A stretch of 64,000 nt of DNA, taken from positions 1-64,000 of the forward strand of contig LNEO01000085.1 of NCBI GenBank assembly GCA_001465015.1, written 5' to 3'. This document shows positions 8,364-19,903 of this stretch, piece by piece. The notes under the pieces are model-generated. The model was not told where the DNA came from. It did no database searches and saw only the letters and a list, made by a program, of their open reading frames with translations. Within the stretch, counting starts at the first letter, position 1. Each line of letters opens with the position of its first letter. The translations under genes were made by a program, and so were the position numbers. Source of the DNA: Deltaproteobacteria bacterium Ga0077539 (GTDB lineage Bacteria > Myxococcota_A > Polyangia > Polyangiales > Ga0077539).

Positions 8364-10832
8364 TCAGGGCGCTCCGCCGTCGGTGTTCGCAACGGAGTTC
8401 GGTATTCTGAAAGATCCGTCGCCATCCGCGTCGACCCAGACCGGCCCCGTGAAGCCGATCGGACGCGCGCGCGGGTACGGCGGCAGCACGTGCGGAATCG
8501 GCGTCTCGGCGCTCGCCCACGCGATCACAACGGCGTCAGCCGAGAGCGCGAGATCTACGGTCCTCTCGAATCTCACCGTGGACGAGACCCCACCGTCTCC
8601 ACGCGCGGTCGGCGCGGGAGCGTCGACGGTCGCCTCGAAGGCCACCGCGTCGTTGACCCACAACTCCACCCGCTCGACGGGAATCCACGACGACGCGCTC
8701 ACACGAACGCGGGCGCGAACCCGACGCGAGCCGCCAGCGCGAAGCAGGTTGTCGCCAGGCTCGACGTTGTCCACCCACAGCTCCACCAGCGGTCCCGAAG
8801 ACACCGTCGTCCTGGCCATCCGCAGCCCCTCCATTGCGCGCGAGGATCGCTCATCGATGGGCGAAGGCGACGCGCGAACATACGTCCGAGGCCACCCGGC
8901 CTCTTCGAACACCAGGTGATGCGAGTCGCTGTTGCCCGTGACGCCTGGCCGCGCACCGGCGCGCGCGAGACCGACGACGTCGCGAACGCCTTCGCGCACG
9001 CGCTGGGGCTCCTCGAGATACATCCCGTTGAACGCCTCGAACGCGTCGAACCCGCTCGCGAATCGCGGGCCGCCTTGACCGGTTCTCGCGTCGAAGCCCG
9101 TCAGCTCGAAGTACCCGATGCTCGGCCCCATCCGCGCGTGATTGACCTGAACGACGCTCGCGCCCGCCCGCCGAGCGTTGGTGATGATCTCTCGCGCAGA
9201 GACGTCGTGATACGGCATCGCCGCCGCGTATCCGCTGCCGTTGACGGGAAACACATTGAAGTGCCCGAGCAGCGCGCCCGTGGTCGTGAGCTCGTCGCCC
9301 ACGATCGTCGCGATCCGTTGATCCAACCCCAGCGCGCGCACCGCCGGCGCGTAGTCGGTCACCGCGTTGTGGTCGGTCGCCACCGCCACCTCGACGCCGT
9401 TGCAAACGAGGGACGCGACGCGCGCGGGCAGCGACACGTTGGAGTCCGGCGACGGCGCGGCGTGCAAGTGAAAGTCCCCCGCGATGTATCGACTCGTGTC
9501 GAGCTCGCGCACAACGCTGTCGCGCACTTCGACCACGGCGCCGTTCGCGACGTCGACCTCGCGAACCGACAGAGAAAACGCAGGTCCCCGCGTCGCGATG
9601 ACGCGGTACCGCCCCTCGCGAACCGGGAGCTCCGACCAACCGTCGAGCGCGTAGACCGTGCTGTGCGCGGCGAAGTTTCGACCCGAGCTCACGAAGACGG
9701 GGTCCGGTGTTCCGTTGATTCCGCGCACGATGATCTTGGTCGGCGCGGCCGCGCCCGCCTCGTCGACGAACGTCGCGCGAATGACGCCGAACCGCGCTTC
9801 ACCAGAGCCAATCGCGCCCTCGATGGGTCGCTGCGACGCTCGGGTGATCCCGACGTGATCGCGCACGTCCAACGTCGCTCCGAAGCTCGGAGGAAGCCTC
9901 AACTCCGTCGACCTCCCGCGCACCTCGAACGTCCCGATCGGCTCGCCGCTCCCGTCACGAAGAACGATCGATCCTCCCTGCGCGCCCGGAAAACTCACCG
10001 TAGCACGCGGCCTCGCCCCCGCTGCGCCGCGCACCTTCGCGATCGCCGCCAGCGCGCCCCCCTGCGCCACGTGCAGCGTCCTGCTCGCGCGCAGGCCATC
10101 CCAACGCACCCGCGCCTCGGCGCGAAACACCTCGGCGGCGATGCGAATCACGCGACGCTGCACGACGCGCGCGCGGTCGAACTCGAGCGCCGCGCCGACG
10201 GAGCTCTCACCGAACGCGAGCCACTCGGTCTCGACGCGCTCTTCGAAGCGCTCGCCCACGCGGTCGGCGTAGAGCGTAGACGCACCAGTATTCAACTCGT
10301 CCGCCACGGATGCGCCCGGGGGCATCCCCCGCAGCGCGCGGGTCTCGATCGAAAACGCGCCGCGCGGCTGCGGGCACACGTGCGTCTCGAGCCTCGCGCC
10401 TGCGACGTCGCCCACCACTTTGACGCCCGCCGCGCCGCTGGGACACGTCATCTCTGTCACGGCGCTGGCGATGAGCGCAGAGAACGTCCCATCCTCGAGC
10501 GACACACCCGTGCGCCACCAGAGCAGACCGTCTCCCTGCGAGTCCGCGCGGTGCTCACCAATATCAACGAGGCTCCCGCGGAGCGGCCGTTGTCCACGGG
10601 CGTCTTCGGCCGCGGCGAACACGACCCGCGCGCCCTCGGTGCCCTCCAACACGCGATCGCCGACGCGGGCGTACAGCTCGGGGGCCGAGACGACCGCAGA
10701 TAGCGTGGTGGTCGTCGAACGCACGCCGGCGCTCGCGTCCCGCGACCGGGGCGGGGGCTCGCCGCACCGACTGCATCCCGTGATCGAGCAAAGCAACAAC
10801 AGCGACGAGGCGCGGTACAGCGAGGCAGACAT
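8364..10832 (-). CDS. CehA/McbA-type PHP-domain metallohydrolase, lipoprotein
   Basis: PHP-like GDFHLHAAPSPDS, VAVATDHNAVTDY and GDELTTTGALLGHFNVFPV; lipobox SITGC after MSASLYRASSLLLL. Confidence 0.8.
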   Translation of the reverse strand: MSASLYRASSLLLLCSITGCSRCGEPPPRSRDASAGVRSTTTTLSAVVSAPELYARVGDRVLEGTEGARVVFAAAEDARGQRPLRGSLVDIGEHRADSQGDGLLWWRTGVSLEDGTFSALIASAVTEMTCPSGAAGVKVVGDVAGARLETHVCPQPRGAFSIETRALRGMPPGASVADELNTGASTLYADRVGERFEERVETEWLAFGESSVGAALEFDRARVVQRRVIRIAAEVFRAEARVRWDGLRASRTLHVAQGGALAAIAKVRGAAGARPRATVSFPGAQGGSIVLRDGSGEPIGTFEVRGRSTELRLPPSFGATLDVRDHVGITRASQRPIEGAIGSGEARFGVIRATFVDEAGAAAPTKIIVRGINGTPDPVFVSSGRNFAAHSTVYALDGWSELPVREGRYRVIATRGPAFSLSVREVDVANGAVVEVRDSVVRELDTSRYIAGDFHLHAAPSPDSNVSLPARVASLVCNGVEVAVATDHNAVTDYAPAVRALGLDQRIATIVGDELTTTGALLGHFNVFPVNGSGYAAAMPYHDVSAREIITNARRAGASVVQVNHARMGPSIGYFELTGFDARTGQGGPRFASGFDAFEAFNGMYLEEPQRVREGVRDVVGLARAGARPGVTGNSDSHHLVFEEAGWPRTYVRASPSPIDERSSRAMEGLRMARTTVSSGPLVELWVDNVEPGDNLLRAGGSRRVRARVRVSASSWIPVERVELWVNDAVAFEATVDAPAPTARGDGGVSSTVRFERTVDLALSADAVVIAWASAETPIPHVLPPYPRARPIGFTGPVWVDADGDGSFRIPNSVANTDGGAP

Positions 10833-10894
10833 CGGGTGCGGGCCGCCACTATAGCGGAGCAGCGCCGAGTCCGCGGAACGCGTTGGTGTCGCGC

Positions 10895-10912
10895 TCGTCA
10901 CACCGTCGTCAC
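10895..10912 (+). promoter_or_regulatory. Pho-box-like direct repeat TCGTCAC-ACCG-TCGTCAC
   Basis: Two 7-bp repeats with a 4-nt spacer (11-bp period) in the divergent intergenic region between the PHP gene and exbB. Weak match to the CTGTCAT consensus. Confidence 0.3.
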
Positions 10913-11031
10913 AACAAGCGATCCTCAGTTTCGGCGTCGTCACACGGGCAACACGGGCGTGACAACCGTCGCTGGTAGCACTCGTTCGCCGCTCGCGACG
11001 TCAACGTCCGAGTGACCAACGGAGCCACGCC

Positions 11032-11820
11032 ATGTTGTACGTCGGACTCGCCGCGAACTCAGGGTTGATCGCGATCTTCACGCGCTTTGCGCTGCTCGGC
11101 GCCGAGTGGGTGATGTGGGTGCTCATCGCGCTGTCTGTGCTGTCGATCGGCGTGATGATCGAGCGCTGGCGCTACTTTCGATCGCTGCGCGACGACCTCG
11201 GCGCGCTCGGACGAAAGCTCGCGACGTTGCTTCGACAGGGCAAGCTCGAGGACGCTCGCGCCGCGCTGCGCGCGTCACCCTCTCCCGCAGCGCTCGTCGC
11301 GCTCGCGGGTCTCGATCACGACGAGGACGGCCCCGAAGCCCGAGAGAAGGCGATGCACTCCGAGCTCGCCCGCGTACGCCCATCGCTCGAGCGCAACCTC
11401 GCCTTCTTGGGAACAGTTGGCAACAACGCCCCGTTCATCGGACTCTTCGGCACGGTCATCGGGATCATCCAGTCCTTCGATGCCCTCAAGGCGCCCACGG
11501 GCAGAACCGCCGCTGCCGCCCAGGCCGCCGCGCAAGCCGCCACCTCTCGCGTGATGGGGACGATCGCTGAAGCGCTCGTGGCGACCGCGGTCGGTCTGCT
11601 CGTCGCGATCCCCGCGGTCGCCGCGTTCAACTACTTTCAGCGCATCGTCAAGCAGCAGCTGGGCCTGACCGAGACGCTGACGCAGCTGGTCCTCTCGCAC
11701 GCTCACGCCCTGCACGACCGCGAGCTGCGCGAGCACCGCGTCGACCTCGTTCGGACCATCGATCGTCCGGTGCCCGGCATGTCGCGCGAGCCCACCCCGC
11801 CGATGCCCGCGCAAGCGTAG
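11032..11820 (+). CDS. exbB: MotA/TolQ/ExbB proton channel family protein
   Basis: LAFLGTVGNNAPFIGLFGTVIGIIQSF and MGTIAEALVATAVGLLVAIPAVAAFNYF. Confidence 0.93.
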   Translation: MLYVGLAANSGLIAIFTRFALLGAEWVMWVLIALSVLSIGVMIERWRYFRSLRDDLGALGRKLATLLRQGKLEDARAALRASPSPAALVALAGLDHDEDGPEAREKAMHSELARVRPSLERNLAFLGTVGNNAPFIGLFGTVIGIIQSFDALKAPTGRTAAAAQAAAQAATSRVMGTIAEALVATAVGLLVAIPAVAAFNYFQRIVKQQLGLTETLTQLVLSHAHALHDRELREHRVDLVRTIDRPVPGMSREPTPPMPAQA

Positions 11821-11877
11821 CCCGAGCGTCGAGCACGACCAGACCACGCAGAAGCTCACCACGAGAGGAAGAAACCA

Positions 11878-12318
11878 ATGGCTGGCGGCGCGAGCATGGG
11901 CGGCGATGACGAAGGAATCACCGGGATCAACGTGACCCCGTTCGTCGACATCTGCCTCGTCCTCTTGATCATCTTCATGGTCACCGCGAAGTACATCACT
12001 TCGCAGTCCATCCCCGTCGACCTTCCCGAGGCAGCTTCCGCCAGCGACACGCAGCAAGTCGCGGTCGCCAACGTCAGCATCAGCGCTACCGGGCAAATGT
12101 ACGTCGATCTCGAGCCGGTCGACGACGCGCTCCTTCGCGCGAGGATGCAGACGCGCCTCACACAGAATCCCGAGCTTCGCGCGATCATCAACGCCGATCG
12201 CGCCACGCCGCACGGCCGAGTCACGCAGGCGATCGACATCATTCGACTCGCCGGCGTGACCAAATTCGCGATTCAAACCACCCAGCCGGCCGAAGGCGAG
12301 CCCGGAGCCGCGCGGTGA
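11878..12318 (+). CDS. exbD: ExbD/TolR biopolymer transporter
   Basis: GINVTPFVDICLVLLIIFMVTA and a TolR-like C-terminus; directly follows exbB. Confidence 0.93.
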   Translation: MAGGASMGGDDEGITGINVTPFVDICLVLLIIFMVTAKYITSQSIPVDLPEAASASDTQQVAVANVSISATGQMYVDLEPVDDALLRARMQTRLTQNPELRAIINADRATPHGRVTQAIDIIRLAGVTKFAIQTTQPAEGEPGAAR

Positions 12319-13193
12319 GCACGAGCCCCGACGCAAAGCCTCCAGCGAGCGGCCCGGCGTCGAACCCTCCCGCAGCCGGCGACGGTAGCGACGCGAAGCG
12401 ATCTCGCGCAGAGAGCACAGTCTTCGCCAAGCAGAGCGCCTCCGGTTGGGTTGGCACGATCCTCGTCCACGTCGGACTCGGGCTCATCGGAGTGTTCGCC
12501 GTCACGCTCGGCGTCTCCCCCGAGGCGCGCCGACGAATCGCGAGCGTCGTGAATTTCGACGCGCCGCCGCCACCGCCGCCACCCCCACGGCAACCGCCGA
12601 CTCCAGTCACGCCGCCTCGTCCGCGTCCGACCGCGCGCAGACCCGAGCCCCGACCGCAACAGCAGCCCCAAGACCAGCCGCCTCCCTCCGCCGCCCCTCC
12701 GCCCATCCTGACGGCCGCAGGCGGCACAGGGAGCGGCGGCTTTCGCATGCCCACCGGCGACAACACCGACTACCGCGGCGGAAACATCTCGAATACTGGT
12801 GTCCGTACCGCCCTCGGCGGCACCGGCAACGTCGGCGCTCGTGACGCGGGCGTTCGCGTCGCGGACTCTGGCGTCGGCGAGCGCGTCGGTCGGTCCGGCG
12901 CGATCCCAGTGCCCGAAGATGGACCGCCGCTCGTTCCTCTCGAGCGTCCCACGCCGGAGTATCCCGCGAGCGCGCGCGCCAACGGCGTGCAGGGCACTGT
13001 GCTCATCGGCGTGATCATCGGCGAAGACGGCCACGTCCTGCAGGCGGTCGCCCTTCGCGGCCCCGAAGAGCTCCGCGAGAACGCGCGTCAGGCTGCCCTG
13101 CGCTGGCGCTTTCGCCCGTACATCGTCGAGGGACTCGCCGTCCGCATTCGCTACGTCATTCCGTTTCCGTTCGAACTCACGAACCTCCCCTGA
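12315..13193 (+). CDS. tonB: TonB-family energy transducer
   Basis: Pro-rich linker. C-terminal RPTPEYPASARANGVQGTVLIGVIIGEDGHVLQAVALRG...ALRWRFRP. ATGA-type overlap with exbD. Confidence 0.92.
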   Translation: MSTSPDAKPPASGPASNPPAAGDGSDAKRSRAESTVFAKQSASGWVGTILVHVGLGLIGVFAVTLGVSPEARRRIASVVNFDAPPPPPPPPRQPPTPVTPPRPRPTARRPEPRPQQQPQDQPPPSAAPPPILTAAGGTGSGGFRMPTGDNTDYRGGNISNTGVRTALGGTGNVGARDAGVRVADSGVGERVGRSGAIPVPEDGPPLVPLERPTPEYPASARANGVQGTVLIGVIIGEDGHVLQAVALRGPEELRENARQAALRWRFRPYIVEGLAVRIRYVIPFPFELTNLP

Positions 13194-13205
13194 GCACGAT
13201 CGCTC

Positions 13206-16200
13206 GTGGCGTCGCCCCCTGCGTCGCCGCGACGCAAGAAGACAGCGACGCGAGCGCTCACCCAAAGAGCCGCCGTGAAGAGACTCAATTTCGCAAGTTC
13301 GACCCCCGCGCTCGTCGCATTGTTCGCAGCGCAGAGCGTCAGCGCTCAGACGCTCGACGGTGGGGCTATTGTCAGCGGCGACGCCGCGATCGCCGCGAAC
13401 GACGCAGCAACTCCGCTCGTCACCGCGGAGGCCGGCGCGAGCAGCGCCGAACCCATTTCGCCACCACAACCGCAGCAACCGCAGCAGCCACAACAGCAAG
13501 TGGCCCCTGTGCTCCAGGGCGACCTCGCGGACGCGAGCGAGTTCGGCGTCGTCGACGAGCCCCCACCTGCGGAGACACACACCGGGCTCTCGGGGCGCGT
13601 CATCGACCAGTCGACACGCCAACCCATCATCGACGCCCTCGTCGTCGCCGTCGGAACCCGCCACCGAACCCGCACCAATCCCGCGGGAAACTTCGCGTTC
13701 GACCTCCCCCCTGGCCGCTACACGATCCGCGTCGTGTATCCCGGCTATCGCACGATTCGCTACGATCGAATCCAGGTTCGGCAGGGCGAGAACACGCAGC
13801 TCAACGTCGATCTGCCGCTCAACGCACGGGCGCCGCTCATCGAAGCGCGCACCACGGGCCGCGCCGATCGAAACACCGCGGCCACCCAGATCGCGATTCG
13901 TCGCAACAGCGCCTCCGTTCAAGACAGCGTATCCGCCCAGGAAATCGCACGCGCCCCCGACGCCGCCGCGAGCGACGCCGTGCGACGCGTCGTGGGGGTG
14001 TCCATCGCCGACGGTCGCTACGCGGTCGTCCGAGGCCTCGGCGGTCGCTACGTCAACGCGATGCTCAACGGCGTTCCGCTCCCGCCGACGGACCCCGACG
14101 TGCCTGGCGTGCAGCTCGACTTGTTTCCCGCGTCGCTCCTCACCAGCCTCAGCGTGGTCAAGAGCTTCATGCCCGAGCTGCCCGGCGATTGGGCGGGCGG
14201 ATCGCTGCAGATCGCGACCAGGGATTTTCCTGAGCGATTCACGATGCAAGCGAGCGGATCGCTCGGGTTCGACACGCTGACTCACCTCGATCAATCCTTC
14301 GCCAACGGCGGCCTCGGCGCGCTGCGATACGACGGGGGAGCGCTCGACTTTCTCGGGATCGACGACGGCACCCGTTCGCTGCCCGCTGGCGTGCCGCGGC
14401 GCCCGCTCGTCGCCGGGCTCGACGGCATCACACGCGATCAAGTCGTCGCTGCAGGACGCCTGCTCCCTGCGCGATGGGGCATCTTCAACGACGTCGCGTA
14501 CCCGAACGGATCGCTCTCGTTTCAGCTGGGAAACACCTCGCGAATCGCGGGCAGACCCTTCGGCTACCTCCTCGCGCTCACCTACGGCGCCACCACGCGC
14601 GCCCGCCTCGGCGCCGTCGCCCGCACGCGCCTCGAGGGCGAAGGCGCGATGGCTCGCGTCGTCGAACGCGAACGCGCGATGTACCGCGGAACGCAGCTCG
14701 ACATTCAGTGGGGCGCCCTCGCGACCCTGTCCTACAGCCCCGCGCCCGACAACGACCTGTCCTTCGTCGGGCTCTTCAACCAGGCGGCCACCGACGAAGC
14801 TGCGTTTCGAACGGGCTTCAGCGAGGACGCCGGCAGCGACCAGACCACCCGCGTCCAACGCGCTGTGCATCGAACGCTCTTCTTCGCGCAGCTCAGCGGC
14901 GACCATCGAGGATCGAGCACGCGCAGCGGACGCTTTCGATGGAGCGGCTTCATGTCCGCCTCCGAGCGAGGTGAGCCGGACACGCGCTTCTTCAAGTACT
15001 CGCTCGACGACCCGTCGCGGCCTCGCGCTGCCTTCGGCACCGGAGGAATCGACCGCATCTACACCGGACTCTCACAGCTCGAGGGCGGCGCGTCGCTCGA
15101 CGTCACCGCGCCTGCTGGACCGCTCGTCCTTCGCGCCGGCGCCCTCTCGCGCTTCACCGGTCGTGACTTCTCTGCGCGACGATTCACCTACGAAGAGTCT
15201 CCGGGAAACAACGATCCAGACCTCGCGTTTCGTCTCCCCGACGCCATCCTCTCCCGCGACAACATCGGGTCCGCGGTCGAGCTGCGCGAGTACACCCAGC
15301 CCAACGACAGCTACCGAGGAAGCGCGCAGTACCTCGCGCCCTACGCGCGCATCGACGGCAAGCTCTTCAACGACCGCCTCCGCTTCGCCACAGGCGCGCG
15401 CGTCGAGTACTACCGACAGTTCGTGCTCTCGGCCTCGCCCTTCGCGACCGAGCAGACGATCACGTGCCGCACCGAGCGCAGCGAGTCCGGCGCGCTTCCG
15501 AACTGCACCGACCGAACGGACGTCAACGTGCTGCCCGCGCTCGGGTTGGTCGTCGAGCTCAACCCCGCAATGAGCCTCCGCGCGAACTACGGAGCGACCG
15601 TCGGACGACCGCTGTTTCGCGAGCTCGCGCCGTTTCTCTTTCCCGACGTCGTCCGCAACCGGCTCATCACCGGCAATCCGCAGCTCCGCACCGCCAACAT
15701 CCACAACGTCGACCTCCGCTGGGAGTACTTTCTCGGCGGCAGCGAGCTGTTCGCGGTCAGCGCGTTCGCGAAATCCTTCGCAGACCCGATCGAAGCGGTG
15801 AACAACGCGCAGGGCTCGTCGGCGTCGCTCACCTACTGCAACGCCCGCGACGCCGTCGTGGTCGGCGGCGAGCTCGAGGCCCGCGTCTCGATGGCGCGCG
15901 TGCATCGCTCGCTCTCGGCGCTTTCGGTCGCCGCCAACCTCTCGCTCTCGTGGTCCGAGGTGAACATCCCAGCGGACTCTTGCGGCGGCTCGACGTTCTT
16001 GCTCACCAACACGAGGCGACCGCTCGGCGGGCAGTCTCCGGTCGTCGCCAACGTCGTCGTCGGCTTCGCGCCCACGTCGCTGCCGATCGCCGCGTACGCG
16101 TTCTACAACGTGTATGCGTCGCGCCTGGAAGAAGCAGGCTCCTTCGGCCTGCCCGACGTCTACCAGGACACGTTTCACCAGCTCGACTTCGCCTTCAACT

Positions 16201-16343
16201 GGACACCGTCCGAGCGATTCAACCTCCGCTTCACCGCGAAGAACGTCCTCGGACAACCCGTGCTCCTCCGGCAAGGCAACATCGTCGTCGAAGAGCGACT
16301 CGCCGGCGCGGCGTTCGCGCTTCGCGCCCAGCTCAACTACTGA
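13206..16343 (+). CDS. TonB-dependent outer-membrane receptor with N-terminal CarboxypepD_reg-like domain
   Basis: LSGRVIDQSTRQPIIDALVVAVGTRHRTRTNPAGNFAFDLPPG, a plug (VVGVSIADGRYAVVRGLGGRYVNAMLNGVPLPPTDPD) and a long barrel ending in an aromatic residue. Start may be GTG at 13275 (VKRLNFASS signal peptide). Confidence 0.92.
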   Translation: MASPPASPRRKKTATRALTQRAAVKRLNFASSTPALVALFAAQSVSAQTLDGGAIVSGDAAIAANDAATPLVTAEAGASSAEPISPPQPQQPQQPQQQVAPVLQGDLADASEFGVVDEPPPAETHTGLSGRVIDQSTRQPIIDALVVAVGTRHRTRTNPAGNFAFDLPPGRYTIRVVYPGYRTIRYDRIQVRQGENTQLNVDLPLNARAPLIEARTTGRADRNTAATQIAIRRNSASVQDSVSAQEIARAPDAAASDAVRRVVGVSIADGRYAVVRGLGGRYVNAMLNGVPLPPTDPDVPGVQLDLFPASLLTSLSVVKSFMPELPGDWAGGSLQIATRDFPERFTMQASGSLGFDTLTHLDQSFANGGLGALRYDGGALDFLGIDDGTRSLPAGVPRRPLVAGLDGITRDQVVAAGRLLPARWGIFNDVAYPNGSLSFQLGNTSRIAGRPFGYLLALTYGATTRARLGAVARTRLEGEGAMARVVERERAMYRGTQLDIQWGALATLSYSPAPDNDLSFVGLFNQAATDEAAFRTGFSEDAGSDQTTRVQRAVHRTLFFAQLSGDHRGSSTRSGRFRWSGFMSASERGEPDTRFFKYSLDDPSRPRAAFGTGGIDRIYTGLSQLEGGASLDVTAPAGPLVLRAGALSRFTGRDFSARRFTYEESPGNNDPDLAFRLPDAILSRDNIGSAVELREYTQPNDSYRGSAQYLAPYARIDGKLFNDRLRFATGARVEYYRQFVLSASPFATEQTITCRTERSESGALPNCTDRTDVNVLPALGLVVELNPAMSLRANYGATVGRPLFRELAPFLFPDVVRNRLITGNPQLRTANIHNVDLRWEYFLGGSELFAVSAFAKSFADPIEAVNNAQGSSASLTYCNARDAVVVGGELEARVSMARVHRSLSALSVAANLSLSWSEVNIPADSCGGSTFLLTNTRRPLGGQSPVVANVVVGFAPTSLPIAAYAFYNVYASRLEEAGSFGLPDVYQDTFHQLDFAFNWTPSERFNLRFTAKNVLGQPVLLRQGNIVVEERLAGAAFALRAQLNY

Positions 16344-16356
16344 GCGCGTTACTCGG

Positions 16357-16374
16357 TCGTCACAAACTCGTCGC
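16357..16374 (+). promoter_or_regulatory. Pho-box-like direct repeat TCGTCAC-AAAC-TCGTCGC
   Basis: 7+4+7 direct repeat with the same half-site as at 10895, upstream of the beta-helix lipoprotein. Confidence 0.3.
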
Positions 16375-16471
16375 CCACAAGGTTCACCGGATCCGCGGCG
16401 ACGACACGAAGGTCTGACACAAAGCCACCGCGTGCGAGGCCGCCCGCTTCGCTCACTGTGACGCTCGGAGA

Positions 16472-18013
16472 ATGGTCTACCAGATGAACACACCAAGCTC
16501 GCTTCGACTTCGCGCTCCGCTCGCGCTCCTCTCGCTCGTTTCCTTCGTTGCTGGATGCCCGGGCCGCATGGAGGCGATGGACGTCCAGAATCCACCCGCC
16601 GACGTGGTCGCCGACACAACGCAAGCCGATGTGCAGACCATGGACGCCACCGTCAACGACGTTCAGATGCCGACCGACACGCCTGTGCCGACCGACACGC
16701 CTGTGCCGACCGACACGCCGACTGGCTGTCCGGCCAACGCGCCCGAAGAGATGGTCACGGCCGGTGACCTCATGGGCGATCGCACCTGGGACTGCAACCG
16801 AACGTATCGCCTCACGGGCCTGACCTACATCCGCGGCGGAACGCTCACGATTCGCGCCGGCACGAAGATCATCGGCCTCGGCATGGGCGCCGCGCTCGTG
16901 ATCACCCGCGGGGCGCGCATCGACGCGCAAGGCACACGAAATCAACCTATCGTCTTCACCAGCGCCAACCCCGCGGGCATGCGTCGGCAGGGAGACTGGG
17001 CCGGCGTCGTGCTCCTCGGCGCAGCGCCGATCAACGTCACGGGCCCTGGCGCCGCGATGGGAACGAACAACGTCGAGGGCATCGAGGCGAGCGACGCCCG
17101 CGGCAACTACGGCGGGAGCGACCCCGAGCACAACTGCGGCACCGTCCGATACGTGCGCATCGAGTTCGCTGGACAGGGGCTCTCGATGGGCAACGAGCTC
17201 AACGGCCTCACCACCGGCGGCTGCGGTCGCCAGACGACGATCGACTTCGTGCAGGTCCACCAGGCCGCCGACGACGCGTTCGAGTTCTTCGGAGGAACCC
17301 ACGACGCGCGCCACCTGATCTCGACCCAGCAGGACGACGATGGTCTCGACTGGGACTTCGGTTGGACCGGCCGGTCGCAGTTCGTGGTCATTCAATCGCC
17401 GCCGACCTCGGGCGAGAGTGACCCGCGCGGCATCGAAGCGGACAACAACGGCGCCAACAACGACGCGACCCCTCGCTCGTCGCCGACCATCTACAACCTC
17501 ACCGTGATCGGCGCCGACGGCGCAGAGCCGTACACGCAGCCAGGCATCGTCCTTCGCCGCGGAACGGCCGCCGCCATCCACAACGCCATCGTGATGGACT
17601 ACAAGCAGGGCGCCGTCGACGTCATCGACAACGCCAGCGCTGCCCTGACGCGCACCGCGCCTCCGACGCTGTTCATCCGCAACTCGCTCTTCTTCCGCAA
17701 CGGAACCGACGGAATGACGCACTTCACGGACCTGTCCTCTTCGGCCGCGGAAGGAATGCCCGCGCTCGACGAGAACATGTTCTTCCGCGACGCGATGTGG
17801 ATGAACCGCTTCGACGCCGATCCGATGCTGCCCTCGGCGACCAACCGCACCGCTCCGGTCTTCGCTCCGGCGATGACCTCCCCGGCGGCCACCGGCGCTG
17901 CGACGCCCCCTGCGGGCTTCGACGGGACCGCCACCTTCGTCGGCGCGGTGCGCCCTGGCGCGACCGGCGCAGACGACTGGACGACCGGCTGGACGGCATT
18001 CCCGGCCAACTGA
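16472..18013 (+). CDS. Lipoprotein with right-handed beta-helix-like repeats, TonB-receptor-associated
   Basis: Lipobox FVAGC, Asp/Thr/Pro-rich linker, then repeated beta-strand/turn pattern (GGTLTIRAGTKIIGLGMGAALVITRGARIDAQGTRNQPIVFTSA). Confidence 0.75.
   Translation: MVYQMNTPSSLRLRAPLALLSLVSFVAGCPGRMEAMDVQNPPADVVADTTQADVQTMDATVNDVQMPTDTPVPTDTPVPTDTPTGCPANAPEEMVTAGDLMGDRTWDCNRTYRLTGLTYIRGGTLTIRAGTKIIGLGMGAALVITRGARIDAQGTRNQPIVFTSANPAGMRRQGDWAGVVLLGAAPINVTGPGAAMGTNNVEGIEASDARGNYGGSDPEHNCGTVRYVRIEFAGQGLSMGNELNGLTTGGCGRQTTIDFVQVHQAADDAFEFFGGTHDARHLISTQQDDDGLDWDFGWTGRSQFVVIQSPPTSGESDPRGIEADNNGANNDATPRSSPTIYNLTVIGADGAEPYTQPGIVLRRGTAAAIHNAIVMDYKQGAVDVIDNASAALTRTAPPTLFIRNSLFFRNGTDGMTHFTDLSSSAAEGMPALDENMFFRDAMWMNRFDADPMLPSATNRTAPVFAPAMTSPAATGAATPPAGFDGTATFVGAVRPGATGADDWTTGWTAFPAN
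16670..16719 (+). repeat. 18-bp tandem repeat (ccgaccgacacgcctgtg, about 2.8 copies)
   Basis: Exact consecutive copies encoding PTDTPV in the lipoprotein linker. Confidence 0.9.
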
Positions 18014-18083
18014 GCGCCCTCCGCGGGCTGCTCCCGGCCGCCCCGCGCGGCGCAGCCCTCGATCGCCCCCCGCTCAGCGTGCG

Positions 18084-19721
<1,638 letters not shown>

Positions 19722-19903
19722 TGGACGCCGCGCGGTGTTGCCCAGATACCGCCCAAAGTCAATTCACGACGGCCTCAATCGCCGCACGGACGACGGGCTT
19801 CTGACCGCTCCCGCGCGCTCGTCCGCCCGTGAAATCCAGCGCAAACCAAGAGCGCGGAGCGAGCGCACTCCGGAGCGCGCCGCGGCTCGGTTCACCGCGA
19901 AAT

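Noticed and set aside
8220-10703. 827-aa plus-strand ORF
   Set aside because: Fully antisense to the PHP-domain lipoprotein; Arg/His-rich with no domain motifs, a typical GC-skew artefact.
12273-14906. 877-aa minus-strand ORF
   Set aside because: Antisense to tonB and the TonB receptor; low-complexity Arg/Gly/Val content.
16670-16719. Regulatory iteron array
   Set aside because: The 18-bp repeats are in frame and encode the PTDTPV linker of a lipoprotein.
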